A stretch of DNA of 64,000 bases. Origin: Mycobacterium sp. IS-1590 (lineage in GTDB: Bacteria; Actinomycetota; Actinomycetes; Mycobacteriales; Mycobacteriaceae). Position numbers and translations under genes: made by a program. Shown here piece by piece: positions 20,264-29,142 of the stretch. Location of the stretch: the NCBI RefSeq assembly GCF_001500025.1, contig NZ_LQIW01000003.1:1-64000 (forward strand). The letters are read 5' to 3'. The notes under the pieces are model-generated. The model made no database searches, was not told the DNA's origin, and saw only the letters and a list, made by a program, of their open reading frames with translations. Numbering within the stretch: position 1 is the first letter of the stretch; each line of letters begins with the position of its first letter.

Positions 20264-20809
20264 CAACGGCCAGCGCCGCATCCACGCCTCGACCGGCAAG
20301 GCCATCCCGTTGCACAACGTGCAGATGGTGCGATACCAGCCGACCGCGACCAGCAACTCCATCCGCTGCTCGTCATCGAGCTCGTCGCCGAGGGCATTCC
20401 ACGTGTGCTCCGACCAGGTGCCGGTTCCCTCCACCTCGTCCACCGCGCCGATCAGCACCCGCTCGAAGGCGCTGAAGCCGGAATCGTCGTCGAGAACCAG
20501 TGCGTCACACTCGCGTTCGCTGACGCCGACGAGGGGGCCCCAAAACGCCGCCTGGCCACCCCATTCGTATTCGCACCGCAGCAGCGCGCAGATCCGCAGG
20601 ATCGCGATCGTGCGCAACCGCGGCGGCAGGCGCGCGTCGATGTAGAGCGACTCACCCAGCTTACGAAGCCGCGCAGCAAGGTTCGGGTGACGTTGCAGGC
20701 AGCGCACCAGCAGCAGCGGCTCATAGGTACGGTCGGGATGCCCCCACCCGTTGATGCCTTCGGCGTCGTCCTCGCTCCACGGGGGAGCAAGCGGCGCAAC
20801 GCGACTCAT
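20252..20809 (-). CDS. Carboxymuconolactone decarboxylase-family (AhpD-like) protein
   Basis: A 185-aa helical protein with the family core RTIAILRICALLRCEYEWGG near residue 70, in which a Cys and a Glu/His-type proton relay are expected; here the resolving Cys of the AhpD CxxC pair is not seen, so peroxidase activity is doubtful. Its start overlaps the stop of the amidohydrolase gene by 4 bp, suggesting a joint role. Overlaps the SDR end by 12 bp. Confidence 0.78.
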   Translation of the reverse strand: MSRVAPLAPPWSEDDAEGINGWGHPDRTYEPLLLVRCLQRHPNLAARLRKLGESLYIDARLPPRLRTIAILRICALLRCEYEWGGQAAFWGPLVGVSERECDALVLDDDSGFSAFERVLIGAVDEVEGTGTWSEHTWNALGDELDDEQRMELLVAVGWYRTICTLCNGMALPVEAWMRRWPLSGR

Positions 20810-22554
20810 GCAGTAGGCGTCGGCCGACGCCCGCGGATCAGCTTGCCGGGACGCGCGGCGGTCGGTGTGCCGTTCTCGGTGATGATCTCGCCGGACACGA
20901 CGGTCGCGACGTATCCGTCGGCGCCCTGGTCCAGGCGCCGGCCGCCCGCAGGGAGGTCGTAGGTGATCACCGGCCGGTGCAGGCGCAGCGCATCGTGGTC
21001 GATGACGTTGAGGTCGGCCTTGTAGCCGACGGCGATGCGCCCGCGGTCGGCCAGGCCGGCCACCCGGGCGGGCACCGAGGTCAGCTCGCGCACCGCCTCG
21101 GCCACCGACAGCCGACCGGCCGCGCGATCGCGTGACCAGTGCGTCAGCATATACGTGGGAAAGCTTGCGTCACAGATCATTCCGTAGTGCGCGCCGCCGT
21201 CGCCGAGCCCGAGCACCACATCGTCGCGACGGATCAGGTCCGCGACCGTGTCGAGGGTGCCGTCGCGGAAGTTGGCCAGGGTCACCAGAAGGATGGCGTG
21301 ACCGTCGTCGTCGAGCAGCCGGTCGTAGGCCTCCTCGAGCGGGCTGACACCGCGGGCCCGGGCACGGCTCGCGATGCTGTCGGACCGCGGCGGTTCGTAG
21401 TTCGGCGGATCGCCGAGCGGGAACATCCACTCGAACGCCTGCGCCGCGAACATCAGCGGGTGGCCCTCACCCGCCGGTTGGTCCGACAGAATCCGTTGCC
21501 GCACTTCGGGTTTGCGCATCTCTGCGACGCGTTCGGCCAACGGCAGCGAGGCAAGTTCCCGATAGCTGGGATACATCACGAACGGATTGCCCGACAGCTC
21601 GAGGCCGAGAACCAGCCCGATGGGCCGGGGAAAGATCTGCGCGGTGATCTCGCCGCCGTCGATGTTGGCCTTCTCGACCATGGTCAGCGCGTCGAGGAAG
21701 AACGGGTCACCGGCGTTGCCGATCGCCAAGGTGAACGTCACGGGGAGGCCGACCTCGGCGGCGACCTCGAACACCGTTCGCAGTACGGGCTCGTAGTCGC
21801 CGGCCACCAGGTCCGGCACGAACTGGATGAGCCCGCCGCCGGCGTCGTCGATTCCGCGGGCGATCGCCTCGATCTCGGCGCGGTCGGCGTCGTAACTGGG
21901 AATCGGCCGACCACTCTGGGTCTTGTGCAGCGTGAACCGCGACGACGCGAAGCCCAGCGCGCCGGCCTGAACGGCTTCGGCGGCCAGCTTGCGCATCATC
22001 GCCAGATCCTCGGCGGTGGCCGGTTCGCGGTCGACCCCCCGCTGCCCCATCACGTACACCCGCAGCGGCGAGTGCGGCAGCAGCGCCGCGACGTCGATGT
22101 CCCTGCGCCGTTCCTCGAGCGCGTCGAGGAACTCCGGGAACGTCTCCCAGTGCCAGGGCAGGCCGTCGACCATCACCACGCCGGGGATGTCCTCGACGCC
22201 GGCCATCACGTCGACGAGCACGTCGTGGTCCTCGGGTCGGCACGGCGCGAAGCCCACCCCGCAGTTTCCCATCACCACGGTGGTCACGCCGTGCGCCGAT
22301 GACGGGGTCAGCCGGTCCGACCAGATCGCCTGGCCGTCGTAATGGGTGTGCAGGTCGACGAACCCGGGGGTGACCAGGAGGCCCGTGGCGTCGATCTCCC
22401 GCGTGCCGGGCTCGTCGACCGCCCCGACGGCGGAATCATCTGCGCGGTTCACCGCGGCGATGATGCCGTCGGAAACCGCCACGTCAGCGACGTAGGGTTC
22501 ACCGCCCAGACCGTCGACGATGGTGCCGCCCCTGATGACGAGTTCATATGTCAT
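20806..22554 (-). CDS. Amidohydrolase family protein (N-acyl-D-amino-acid deacylase-like)
   Basis: A 582-aa metal-dependent hydrolase. The metal motif is VDLHTHYDGQ near residue 68; the N-terminal strand sandwich begins YELVIRGGTIVDG; a late motif GLGDGGAHYGMICD provides the catalytic Asp region near residue 465. Length and motifs fit the D-aminoacylase/dihydroorotase-like group (subfamily with HxH and no carboxylated Lys visible by eye). It is first in a two-gene unit with the CMD-like protein. The true substrate could be a cyclic amide or an N-acyl amino acid. Confidence 0.85.
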   Translation of the reverse strand: MTYELVIRGGTIVDGLGGEPYVADVAVSDGIIAAVNRADDSAVGAVDEPGTREIDATGLLVTPGFVDLHTHYDGQAIWSDRLTPSSAHGVTTVVMGNCGVGFAPCRPEDHDVLVDVMAGVEDIPGVVMVDGLPWHWETFPEFLDALEERRRDIDVAALLPHSPLRVYVMGQRGVDREPATAEDLAMMRKLAAEAVQAGALGFASSRFTLHKTQSGRPIPSYDADRAEIEAIARGIDDAGGGLIQFVPDLVAGDYEPVLRTVFEVAAEVGLPVTFTLAIGNAGDPFFLDALTMVEKANIDGGEITAQIFPRPIGLVLGLELSGNPFVMYPSYRELASLPLAERVAEMRKPEVRQRILSDQPAGEGHPLMFAAQAFEWMFPLGDPPNYEPPRSDSIASRARARGVSPLEEAYDRLLDDDGHAILLVTLANFRDGTLDTVADLIRRDDVVLGLGDGGAHYGMICDASFPTYMLTHWSRDRAAGRLSVAEAVRELTSVPARVAGLADRGRIAVGYKADLNVIDHDALRLHRPVITYDLPAGGRRLDQGADGYVATVVSGEIITENGTPTAARPGKLIRGRRPTPTA

Positions 22555-22576
22555 ACATCGAATCTACGATGAGCCC

Positions 22577-22966
22577 GTGATCGACCACTTCGGAATCAAC
22601 TGTGCGGACTTCCAGAGATCGAAGGCGTTCTACGACACGGTCCTGGGCGTGCTCGGTTACACCCGCCAACTCGACTATCAGATCGCCATCGGATACGGCA
22701 GGGACGGCAAGCCCGACTTCTGGATCGCCGATATGAACGCCGGCGACGCGGCGGGTCCCAACCGCGAGGTGCACTTCGCGTTCCAGGCCGCCGACACCGA
22801 CGCGGTGCAGGCGTTCTACGACGCCGCGATCCAGGCCGGCGCGGAGTCGCTGCACGCCCCGCGGCTGTGGCCGGAGTACCACCCCGGTTACTACGGCGCA
22901 TTCGTCCGCGATCCGGACGGCAACAACATCGAGGCCGTCTTTCACGGGGCACGACCTGCGGACTGA
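22577..22966 (+). CDS. VOC (glyoxalase/bleomycin-resistance) family protein
   Basis: A 129-aa single-domain protein with two beta-alpha-beta3 halves: IDHFGINCADFQRSKAFYD at the start and YYGAFVRDPDGNNIEAVFH at the end, containing the usual His and Glu metal ligands. The start is GTG 22577; an ATG at 22569 is out of frame. Divergent from the amidohydrolase across 22 bp, so they may share regulation. Substrate unknown. Confidence 0.85.
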   Translation: MIDHFGINCADFQRSKAFYDTVLGVLGYTRQLDYQIAIGYGRDGKPDFWIADMNAGDAAGPNREVHFAFQAADTDAVQAFYDAAIQAGAESLHAPRLWPEYHPGYYGAFVRDPDGNNIEAVFHGARPAD

Positions 22967-22983
22967 CGTATACCGTCGGTGGC

Positions 22984-23499
22984 ATGGCTGACTCAGACCT
23001 GGCAGTGACCCGCGAAATTCTGCGCGACGCGTTCACGCGGCTCAGTGAGCACGTGGAGAACCTCACCGACGGGCTGACCGACGAGACCGCGTTCTTCCGT
23101 CCCACCCCGACCGCCAACAGCATCGCGTGGCTGGTGTGGCACAGCGCCCGTCAGCAAGACGTTCAGCTCGCCGACCTCGCGGGCACCGAGCAGGTCTGGT
23201 TACGCGACGGCTGGGTCGACCGGTTCGGGCTCGACCTGCCCCGCGAGGACATGGGTTACGGGCACAGCCCCGAGGAGGTGGGCCGCGTGCGCGCCCCCGC
23301 GGATCTGCTCGCCGGCTACGCGCACGCCGTGCACAAGGCGACGCTGGAGTACATCGCGTCGGTCACCGCCGAGGAACTGAGCCGCGTCGTCGACGAGAAC
23401 TGGGATCCACCGGTGACGGCGAGCGTGCGGCTGGTCAGCATCATCGACGACGGCGCCCAGCACCTCGGCCAGGCGGCCTACATCCGCGGAATCACGTGA
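22984..23499 (+). CDS. DinB/DUF664 family protein (mycothiol-dependent type, Rv0443-like)
   Basis: A 171-aa four-helix DinB-fold protein. Three His candidates for the metal site are visible: WHSAR near residue 44, HAVHKATL near residue 110 and the C-terminal DDGAQHLGQAAYIRG. Members of this fold in actinobacteria include mycothiol S-transferases and maleylpyruvate isomerases. The stop overlaps the following PAP2 gene by 4 bp (GTGA). Confidence 0.83.
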   Translation: MADSDLAVTREILRDAFTRLSEHVENLTDGLTDETAFFRPTPTANSIAWLVWHSARQQDVQLADLAGTEQVWLRDGWVDRFGLDLPREDMGYGHSPEEVGRVRAPADLLAGYAHAVHKATLEYIASVTAEELSRVVDENWDPPVTASVRLVSIIDDGAQHLGQAAYIRGIT

Positions 23500-24056
23500 G
23501 TCGGTGGTGGCCGGCGCTCGCGCTGGTGGTGATGCTGCTGCTCGGCTGGGTGGTCGGCAAATCCTCGACGCCGGTCGACGAGTGGTTCCAGGGCTTCGTC
23601 GACACCCCCGTTCGGCGCCTGGCCGTGATCGCCGATACCCGCGTGCTGCTCGCCGTGGCCGTTGCGGTTCTGGTCGCGGCGTGCCTCAAACGCCGTTGGC
23701 GGCTGGCGCTGATGACGGTCGTCGCGCCGGTGACCGGAATCGCGGCGGTCCGGTTGCTCAAACCGATCTTCGGCCGGGAGAAGGGAGGGGGACTCGCCTA
23801 TCCCAGCGGACATCTCACCGCCACCACCATCGTGTGGGGGCTGGCCGTTCTCGTCGCCGGTGCGGCGTGGTGGGTCGTGGTGACCGCGGTCGTCGCCGTG
23901 GCACTGGCGATGCTGGGGGTCGCCGTGACCTTCCACTACTTCACCGACGTGTTGGGTGGCGTCCTGCTCGGGTCGGCGGTGGTGGGGGTCGCGGCCGCCC
24001 TCGCCCGGCGTGACCGCAGGGGCGCGCGCGATCCGTCGGTGACGGCGGCTGGCTAA
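23496..24056 (+). CDS. PAP2-family membrane phosphatase
   Basis: A 186-aa polytopic protein. The phosphatase signature is in three parts: KPIFGREKGG (basic motif 1), YPSGH (motif 2, acid/base His) and FHYFTDVLGG (motif 3 with the nucleophile His). Motif 1 is a variant of KxxxxxxRP and motif 3 lacks the usual Ser-Arg, so activity could differ from classical lipid phosphatases. About five hydrophobic helices. Coupled to the DinB gene by a GTGA overlap. Confidence 0.82.
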   Translation: MSRWWPALALVVMLLLGWVVGKSSTPVDEWFQGFVDTPVRRLAVIADTRVLLAVAVAVLVAACLKRRWRLALMTVVAPVTGIAAVRLLKPIFGREKGGGLAYPSGHLTATTIVWGLAVLVAGAAWWVVVTAVVAVALAMLGVAVTFHYFTDVLGGVLLGSAVVGVAAALARRDRRGARDPSVTAAG

Positions 24057-24081
24057 CTCGGCGCGATGCAACAATTGGCTT

Positions 24082-24660
24082 ATGGCGTTGTCCGATAGGC
24101 CTTTGGGTCTGCGCGAGCGAAAGAAGATCCGCACCCGCGCGACGATCCGGCGTGAGGCGTTTCGCCTGATCCGGGAGCGGGGCTACCAGGCCACCACCGT
24201 CGAGCAGATCGCTGCGGCCGCCGACATCTCGCCGCGGACCTTCTCCCGTTACTTCCCGACCAAGGAGGCGGTGCTGCTCTCCGACGATCACATCCCGCCC
24301 ATCATCGATGCGTTCGTCGCCGCACCCGCGGACATGTCGGTCATCGACGCCTACCGGCACGCCGTCGTGACCACGTTCAACTCGCTGACCGCCGAGCAGC
24401 GCGAAGAGGCGATTGTGGGGCAGCAGCTGATGTACACCGTGCCCGAGGCGGCCGGCCTGATATACGCCGAATACGTCCGGCTGATCGGCCTGATCGAAGA
24501 CGCGCTGACCAAACGTCCCGGTGCACCCACCGACTCCCTCGAGCGACGGGTGCTGGCCGGGGCGATCGTCGGTGTTCTGATCGGGGCCTCTCACGGCACC
24601 CCGCTGCCCGGGGACCCGATCTCGGACAGCCTGCAGGCGCTCGAGCGGATGATGACGTAG
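24082..24660 (+). CDS. TetR family transcriptional regulator
   Basis: A 192-aa regulator with a basic N-terminus (LRERKKIRTRATIRREAF) and the helix-turn-helix TTVEQIAAAADISPRTFSRYF. The C-terminal part resembles the MftR-like/TetR_C domains with a helical ligand pocket. Ends 12 bp before a perfect palindrome at 24673-24686 and 70 bp before an aldehyde dehydrogenase gene, which is its likely target. Confidence 0.87.
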   Translation: MALSDRPLGLRERKKIRTRATIRREAFRLIRERGYQATTVEQIAAAADISPRTFSRYFPTKEAVLLSDDHIPPIIDAFVAAPADMSVIDAYRHAVVTTFNSLTAEQREEAIVGQQLMYTVPEAAGLIYAEYVRLIGLIEDALTKRPGAPTDSLERRVLAGAIVGVLIGASHGTPLPGDPISDSLQALERMMT

Positions 24661-24672
24661 GCGCTCACAAAC

Positions 24673-24686
24673 TTGACACGTGTCAA
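24673..24686. promoter_or_regulatory. Perfect 14-bp palindrome, probable TetR operator
   Basis: TTGACACGTGTCAA reads identically on both strands. It lies between a TetR gene and the aldehyde dehydrogenase it probably controls, and its first six bases equal a consensus -35 box, so a bound repressor would block that promoter. Confidence 0.65.
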
Positions 24687-24730
24687 CCCCCGTGCGATCC
24701 AGATCACACACGGCGGTTAGCATGGGATTT

Positions 24731-26248
24731 ATGACTGCGACGTCCGACGTTGAGCTGCCCGATACCAGCACCATCCGCAATCCCGCGACCGGCGCCGTCG
24801 CGGGCACCGTGCGATGGACCGACCCCGCCGATGTGCCGCGCATCGCGGCCGGCCTGCGCGAGGCGCAGCGGCAGTGGGAGGCCCGCGGCGCGACGGGCCG
24901 GGCCAAGGTGCTGGCCCGCTACGCCGTCTGGCTCGGCGAGCACCGCGACGAGATCGAGTCGCTACTGATCAAGGAGACCGGCAAGTCGGCCGTCGACGCG
25001 GCGCAGGAAGTGCCGCTGCTGATCATGATCGCGTCGTACTACATCAAGACCATGGAAAAGGCGCTCAAGCCCGAGAAGCGCCCCGCCCCGCTGCCGTTCC
25101 TGTCGATCAAGAAGATCGAGGTGCACTACCGGCCCCGCCCCGTCGTGGGGATCATCGCGCCGTGGAACTACCCGGTCGCCAATGCGCTGATGGACGCCAT
25201 CGGTGCGCTGGCGGCGGGCTGCGCGGTGTTGCTCAAACCGTCGGAGCGCACGCCCCTGACGGCCGAGCTGCTGCTGCGCGGCTGGCAGGACTCGGGGGCC
25301 CCCGAGGTGCTGGCGCTGGCGCAAGGTGCCCGCGAGGTGTCCGAAGCCGTGATCGACAACGCCGATTTCATCCAGTTCACCGGATCCAGTGCGACGGGGG
25401 CGAAGGTCATGGAGCGCGCCGCCCGCCGGCTGACCCCGGTCAGCCTCGAACTCGGTGGCAAGGACCCGATGATCGTGCTCGAGGACGCCGACATCGACCT
25501 CGCCGCGCACGCCGCGGTGTGGGGTGCGTTCTTCAACGCCGGGCAGACGTGTGTGTCGGTGGAACGGGTCTACGTGCTCGAATCCGTCTACGACAAGTTC
25601 GTCGCCGCGGTGGTGCGCGACGTCGAGAAGCTGAAGATGGGCGCGGGGGAGGGCTTCGACTTCGGCTCGCTGATCGACGAGACGCAGGTGGCCGTCACCG
25701 CCCGGCACGTCGACGATGCGCTCGCCAAGGGTGCGCGGGCGCTGACCGGCGGTGAGCGCCCCGAGGGTGAAGGCAGCTTCTACCCGCCCACGGTCCTCGT
25801 CGACGTGGACCATTCGATGCTGTGCATGACGGAGGAGACGTTCGGACCAACGCTGCCGATCATGAAGGTCGCCAGTGTGGACGAGGCGATCCGGCTGGCC
25901 AACGACAGCCCGTACGGGTTAAGCGCCGCGGTGTTCTCCAAGGACATCGAGCGGGCCAACGACGTCGCGGTCGAACTGGATTGCGGTGCGGTCAACATCA
26001 ACGACGTCATCTCGAACCTGATGTGCACGACGGCGCCGATGGGCGGCTGGAAGACGTCGGGTCTCGGCTCCCGGTTCGGCGGGGCGGATGGCCTGCGCAA
26101 GTACTGCCGCCAGGAGGTCGTGGTCGCACCGCGTACGAACGTCGGGGCGGGCGGCAACTACTACAACAATTCGCCCAAGGCGCTCAAGCGGATGAACACC
26201 TTGATGACGAAGCTGGCGCTGATCACCCCGAAGCGCGCCGCCAAGTAG
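24731..26248 (+). CDS. Aldehyde dehydrogenase family protein (succinate-semialdehyde dehydrogenase-like)
   Basis: A 505-aa NAD(P)-dependent aldehyde dehydrogenase. Seen: IIAPWNYPV (cofactor/Asn site), catalytic Glu in LELGGKDPMIV, catalytic Cys in FFNAGQTCVSVERVYV and the EETFGPTLP motif. The basic C-terminal tail (about 40 residues after the conserved core) is extra. ATG 24731 begins the aligned N-terminus; an in-frame ATG at 24722 and GTG 24680 are alternatives. Probably repressed by the preceding TetR through the palindrome at 24673. The real aldehyde substrate cannot be read from the sequence. Confidence 0.86.
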   Translation: MTATSDVELPDTSTIRNPATGAVAGTVRWTDPADVPRIAAGLREAQRQWEARGATGRAKVLARYAVWLGEHRDEIESLLIKETGKSAVDAAQEVPLLIMIASYYIKTMEKALKPEKRPAPLPFLSIKKIEVHYRPRPVVGIIAPWNYPVANALMDAIGALAAGCAVLLKPSERTPLTAELLLRGWQDSGAPEVLALAQGAREVSEAVIDNADFIQFTGSSATGAKVMERAARRLTPVSLELGGKDPMIVLEDADIDLAAHAAVWGAFFNAGQTCVSVERVYVLESVYDKFVAAVVRDVEKLKMGAGEGFDFGSLIDETQVAVTARHVDDALAKGARALTGGERPEGEGSFYPPTVLVDVDHSMLCMTEETFGPTLPIMKVASVDEAIRLANDSPYGLSAAVFSKDIERANDVAVELDCGAVNINDVISNLMCTTAPMGGWKTSGLGSRFGGADGLRKYCRQEVVVAPRTNVGAGGNYYNNSPKALKRMNTLMTKLALITPKRAAK

Positions 26249-26276
26249 CGACCTTCGCGCCACCGCGTCGAGGCTA

Positions 26277-26327
26277 CGGTTTCTGAGGCGGCTACTCGCG
26301 GTTCGTGTCAGAAACCGCGGTTTCGGG
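26277..26327. repeat. Dispersed hairpin repeat, family B, copy 1
   Basis: CGGTTTCTGA at 26277-26286 pairs perfectly with TCAGAAACCG at 26308-26317 over a 21-bp loop. The right arm, GTCAGAAACCGCGGTTTCGG, is shared with two changes by the hairpin at 55881-55936. Located between the aldehyde dehydrogenase stop and the next gene's Shine-Dalgarno. Confidence 0.6.
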
Positions 26328-26340
26328 TAGGAGGATCGGC

Positions 26341-27186
26341 GTGCGCGCGGTGGTGACGGTCTTCTTGTGGCTTGTCACGACGGCGTTGCTGGCCGTCGCC
26401 GTCCCGGCCATGTGGGCGCAGCGCAACGTGGTCGACGAGGGCGGATACGCAGCGCTGGCGCAATCAGCCGCCGAGGACCCGCAACTGCAGAAGGCGATGG
26501 CGGGGGTACTGGCCACCGAAGTCACGTCGTACCTGGGCGACAACGGCTACGACGTGGACAGCACCGTCATCAGCGGGGTGGCCTCGGCCTACACCGCGAA
26601 CCCGACGTTCCCCGAACAGTTCGCCCTGGCCAACACCGTCGGTCACCGGTGGATGTTCACCGACGCGGCCCAGCAGGTCGAGGGCACCGACCAGTGGATC
26701 CTCGACCTCGGCCCGATGCTCGCCGACGAGTCGTTCCGAAAGACGCTGGGCAACGTCGGCGTCGCCACCCCCGAATCCCTTCCGGTCCCCGTGTCGATCT
26801 CGAAGGACTGGCGGCCCGGTCAACTCGAGCGCGTGTCGACGTGGGGACCCTGGGTCGGTATCGGCGCGAGCATCCTCACCGGGGTGTTCGCACTGTTGAC
26901 GCTCGCGGCGGCCCGCAGCCGCGGCAGAGCCCTTGCCGCCCTCGGTGTTTCCGCGCTCATCGTGGGTGCGGCCGGGTGGGCGGGCCTCGAGATGGCGCGG
27001 CGCTCCGTCAACGATGCGTTGAACCGACTGTCGGGCGACATACGACAGGTCGCCGACGTGATGGTGGCCCACGCCGAGGACAGCCTGCACCACTGGCTGA
27101 ACCTCACCCTGGCCGCCGGCGGAGTGCTCGTGGTGTTCGGCGTGCTCGTGGCGATGCTGGGCGGGTTGCGCCGACGCGACGTTTAG
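26341..27186 (+). CDS. Membrane protein of unknown function
   Basis: A 281-aa protein with an N-terminal transmembrane helix (about residues 2-25), a long extracytoplasmic domain (about 26-170) and three C-terminal helices (about 175-200, 205-225, 250-275). GTG 26341 is the chosen start because a perfect AGGAGG lies 6 bp before it; an in-frame GTG at 26305 sits inside the family B hairpin and has no such site. This topology recurs in actinobacterial hypothetical proteins; I cannot assign a function. Confidence 0.75.
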   Translation: MRAVVTVFLWLVTTALLAVAVPAMWAQRNVVDEGGYAALAQSAAEDPQLQKAMAGVLATEVTSYLGDNGYDVDSTVISGVASAYTANPTFPEQFALANTVGHRWMFTDAAQQVEGTDQWILDLGPMLADESFRKTLGNVGVATPESLPVPVSISKDWRPGQLERVSTWGPWVGIGASILTGVFALLTLAAARSRGRALAALGVSALIVGAAGWAGLEMARRSVNDALNRLSGDIRQVADVMVAHAEDSLHHWLNLTLAAGGVLVVFGVLVAMLGGLRRRDV

Positions 27187-27214
27187 CCCAGCTCGGCATT
27201 GCTACCGTCGAGCC

Positions 27215-28207
27215 ATGCCGTTCGTCACCGACATCGTGGGTCCCCAGCGCCCCGTGAAGACGTGGCCGGCCCTCACAGTGGGCGCCCTGCGGCGGACCAG
27301 CACCATCGACACCCATGCCGATGGCGTCGCCGGTTCCGATGTCGACCTGAGGGCGCGTGACGTCGTCGTTCGGCGCGGCGCGGTGGATGTGCTCGCCGAG
27401 ATCGCCGTGCGCGCCCGACTGGTCGACCGCGCCATCGACGAGATCGCGGCCGTTCCGGGCGTCGACCGGCTCGATCTCCTCATCGGAAAGCGAGTAGGTC
27501 CCGGCTTCCGGTCCACGGTCGGTGAACTGCTGCCCGAGCAGGTGCGGGGAGCAAGCCTGCTGCACCTGCTCCTCGACGACTGGGTCGGTGCGGCGCTGGT
27601 CTCCGGCTACGCGCTGCAGCACGCGACGATCGTCGCGGGTAACGAGGAGAAGCTGCCGCCCGGCACCGTCGATCGCATGGCCGGTATCTGCGCGGGTTTC
27701 GCACCCGAGGCGTCACTGGTGGGATATGCGCGACGCCTCGGCACCATCCCGTCGGTGCACGGGCCGCCGGCCCCGCCGATCGACATCGATGGTGTGCATG
27801 CCGTCGAACCCCTTCGCGCACACGGGATGCGGAGGTTACGGCGACTCGACCTGCTGCCGGAGCTCCAGGGTGTGGCCCGCTTCGATGCGCACTTCCGCGA
27901 CTCCCATGTCGACGGTGACGGGGTCGAGACGATCGTGCACGAATACACGCTCGCCGGCGCTGTCGACGTTGCGACGCGCACCATCACCGCGATCAGTGCC
28001 GACGTCCGCGTCCTGCCGTGGCAGGAATGCCCGGGCGCGATCGGGAGCGCGCAACGGGCGCAAGGGATGCGACTCGTCGAGGTTCGCGACCGCGTCCGGA
28101 CAGAGTTCGTCGGCACCAGCACATGCACCCATCTCAACGACACGCTGCGCGCGATCGGCGACCTAGAGACGCTGTTCGACCTGCGCTCAGGGCTCGATGA
28201 CGTGTGA
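27215..28207 (+). CDS. DUF2889 domain-containing protein
   Basis: A 330-aa soluble protein. The C-terminal third holds the DUF2889 pattern: conserved Cys in PWQECPGAIGSAQR near residue 270, a DRVRTEF strand, then GTSTCTHLNDTLRAIGD near residue 300. The middle region (HEYTLAGAVDVATRTITAISADV) matches the strand-rich start of that domain. No biochemical role is known to me. Convergent overlap of 21 bp with the enoyl-CoA hydratase. Confidence 0.78.
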   Translation: MPFVTDIVGPQRPVKTWPALTVGALRRTSTIDTHADGVAGSDVDLRARDVVVRRGAVDVLAEIAVRARLVDRAIDEIAAVPGVDRLDLLIGKRVGPGFRSTVGELLPEQVRGASLLHLLLDDWVGAALVSGYALQHATIVAGNEEKLPPGTVDRMAGICAGFAPEASLVGYARRLGTIPSVHGPPAPPIDIDGVHAVEPLRAHGMRRLRRLDLLPELQGVARFDAHFRDSHVDGDGVETIVHEYTLAGAVDVATRTITAISADVRVLPWQECPGAIGSAQRAQGMRLVEVRDRVRTEFVGTSTCTHLNDTLRAIGDLETLFDLRSGLDDV

Positions 28208-29101
28208 CGGGTCGGGCCGCTTCTCCGGCGGGGCTTGGCTGTAGTCGCCCCATGGGCCGTCGCGCTGCTCAACGGCAGCCCGAACCCCCTGCGCGGCAGC
28301 GGTTTCGATGAAGGACAGCGCGTCGGGGGTATTGCGCATCAGTCCGTCGAGGATGCCGCCGAGGGTCTGGGTGGAGGCCAGGCCCATGTTCTCGTAGGCC
28401 TGGTTGACGATCAGCTTCTGCGCCTGAAGCTGCGACAGCGGAATCGTGGCCAGCCTCAGTGCGATCTCCCTGACGCGGGCCTCGAGGTTCTCGAACGGCA
28501 CCGACTCGTTGATGAGTTCGACCGCGGCGGCTTCCTTTCCGGTCAGCGGCTCACCGGTCAACGAGTGCCACTTCACCTTCGCCAGGCTCAGCCGGTACAG
28601 CCACATGCCGGTGAGGTAGGCGCCCCACATGCGGGCGTACGGGGTGCCGATGACGGCGTCGTCGCTGGCGATCACGATGTCGGCACATAGCGCGTAGTCG
28701 CTCGCCCCGCCCACACACCAGCCGTGCACCTGGGCGATCACCGGCTTGGACGCCCGCCAGATCGCCATGAACTTCTGCGTGGGACCGGTTTCGCGCGCAC
28801 TGACCATGGCGAAGTCCTTGCCCGGGTCCCAGCGTCCGTCGGTGTTCATCGCTGCGCCCCAGTGCGTGAAACCGCCGCCGAAGTCGTAGCCGCCGGAGAA
28901 TGCCCGACCAGCGCCGCGCAGCACGATCACCTTGATGGCCCGATCCCGCTCGGCCAGGCCGATGGCCTTCTCGATCTCGTCCGGCATCGGCGGGACGATG
29001 GTGTTGAGATGATCGGGGCGGTTGAGCGTGATGGTGGCGACGGGCGGTTCGGCGGCGTAAAGCAAGGTCTCGAACTGCGGCCCGGATTCTGGCGGCGTCA
29101 T
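28187..29101 (-). CDS. echA2: Enoyl-CoA hydratase/isomerase (crotonase) family, EchA2-like
   Basis: A 304-aa crotonase. The oxyanion-hole segments are LRGAGRAFSGGYDFGGG near residue 62 and QVHGWCVGGASDYALCADIVIAS near residue 125 (cited here in parts). The usual pair of catalytic Glu is not obvious: the second segment has Ala-Ser where many hydratases have Gly-Gly-Glu, so it may catalyse isomerisation or hydrolysis instead. Length and position relative to the S9 peptidase locus match Rv0456c, the basis of the symbol. Divergent from the P450 remnant. Confidence 0.83.
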   Translation of the reverse strand: MTPPESGPQFETLLYAAEPPVATITLNRPDHLNTIVPPMPDEIEKAIGLAERDRAIKVIVLRGAGRAFSGGYDFGGGFTHWGAAMNTDGRWDPGKDFAMVSARETGPTQKFMAIWRASKPVIAQVHGWCVGGASDYALCADIVIASDDAVIGTPYARMWGAYLTGMWLYRLSLAKVKWHSLTGEPLTGKEAAAVELINESVPFENLEARVREIALRLATIPLSQLQAQKLIVNQAYENMGLASTQTLGGILDGLMRNTPDALSFIETAAAQGVRAAVEQRDGPWGDYSQAPPEKRPDPSHVIEP

Positions 29102-29142
29102 GGCCCGAGTCTGGCAGAGAAGGCACCGGGTAAACGAGGACA

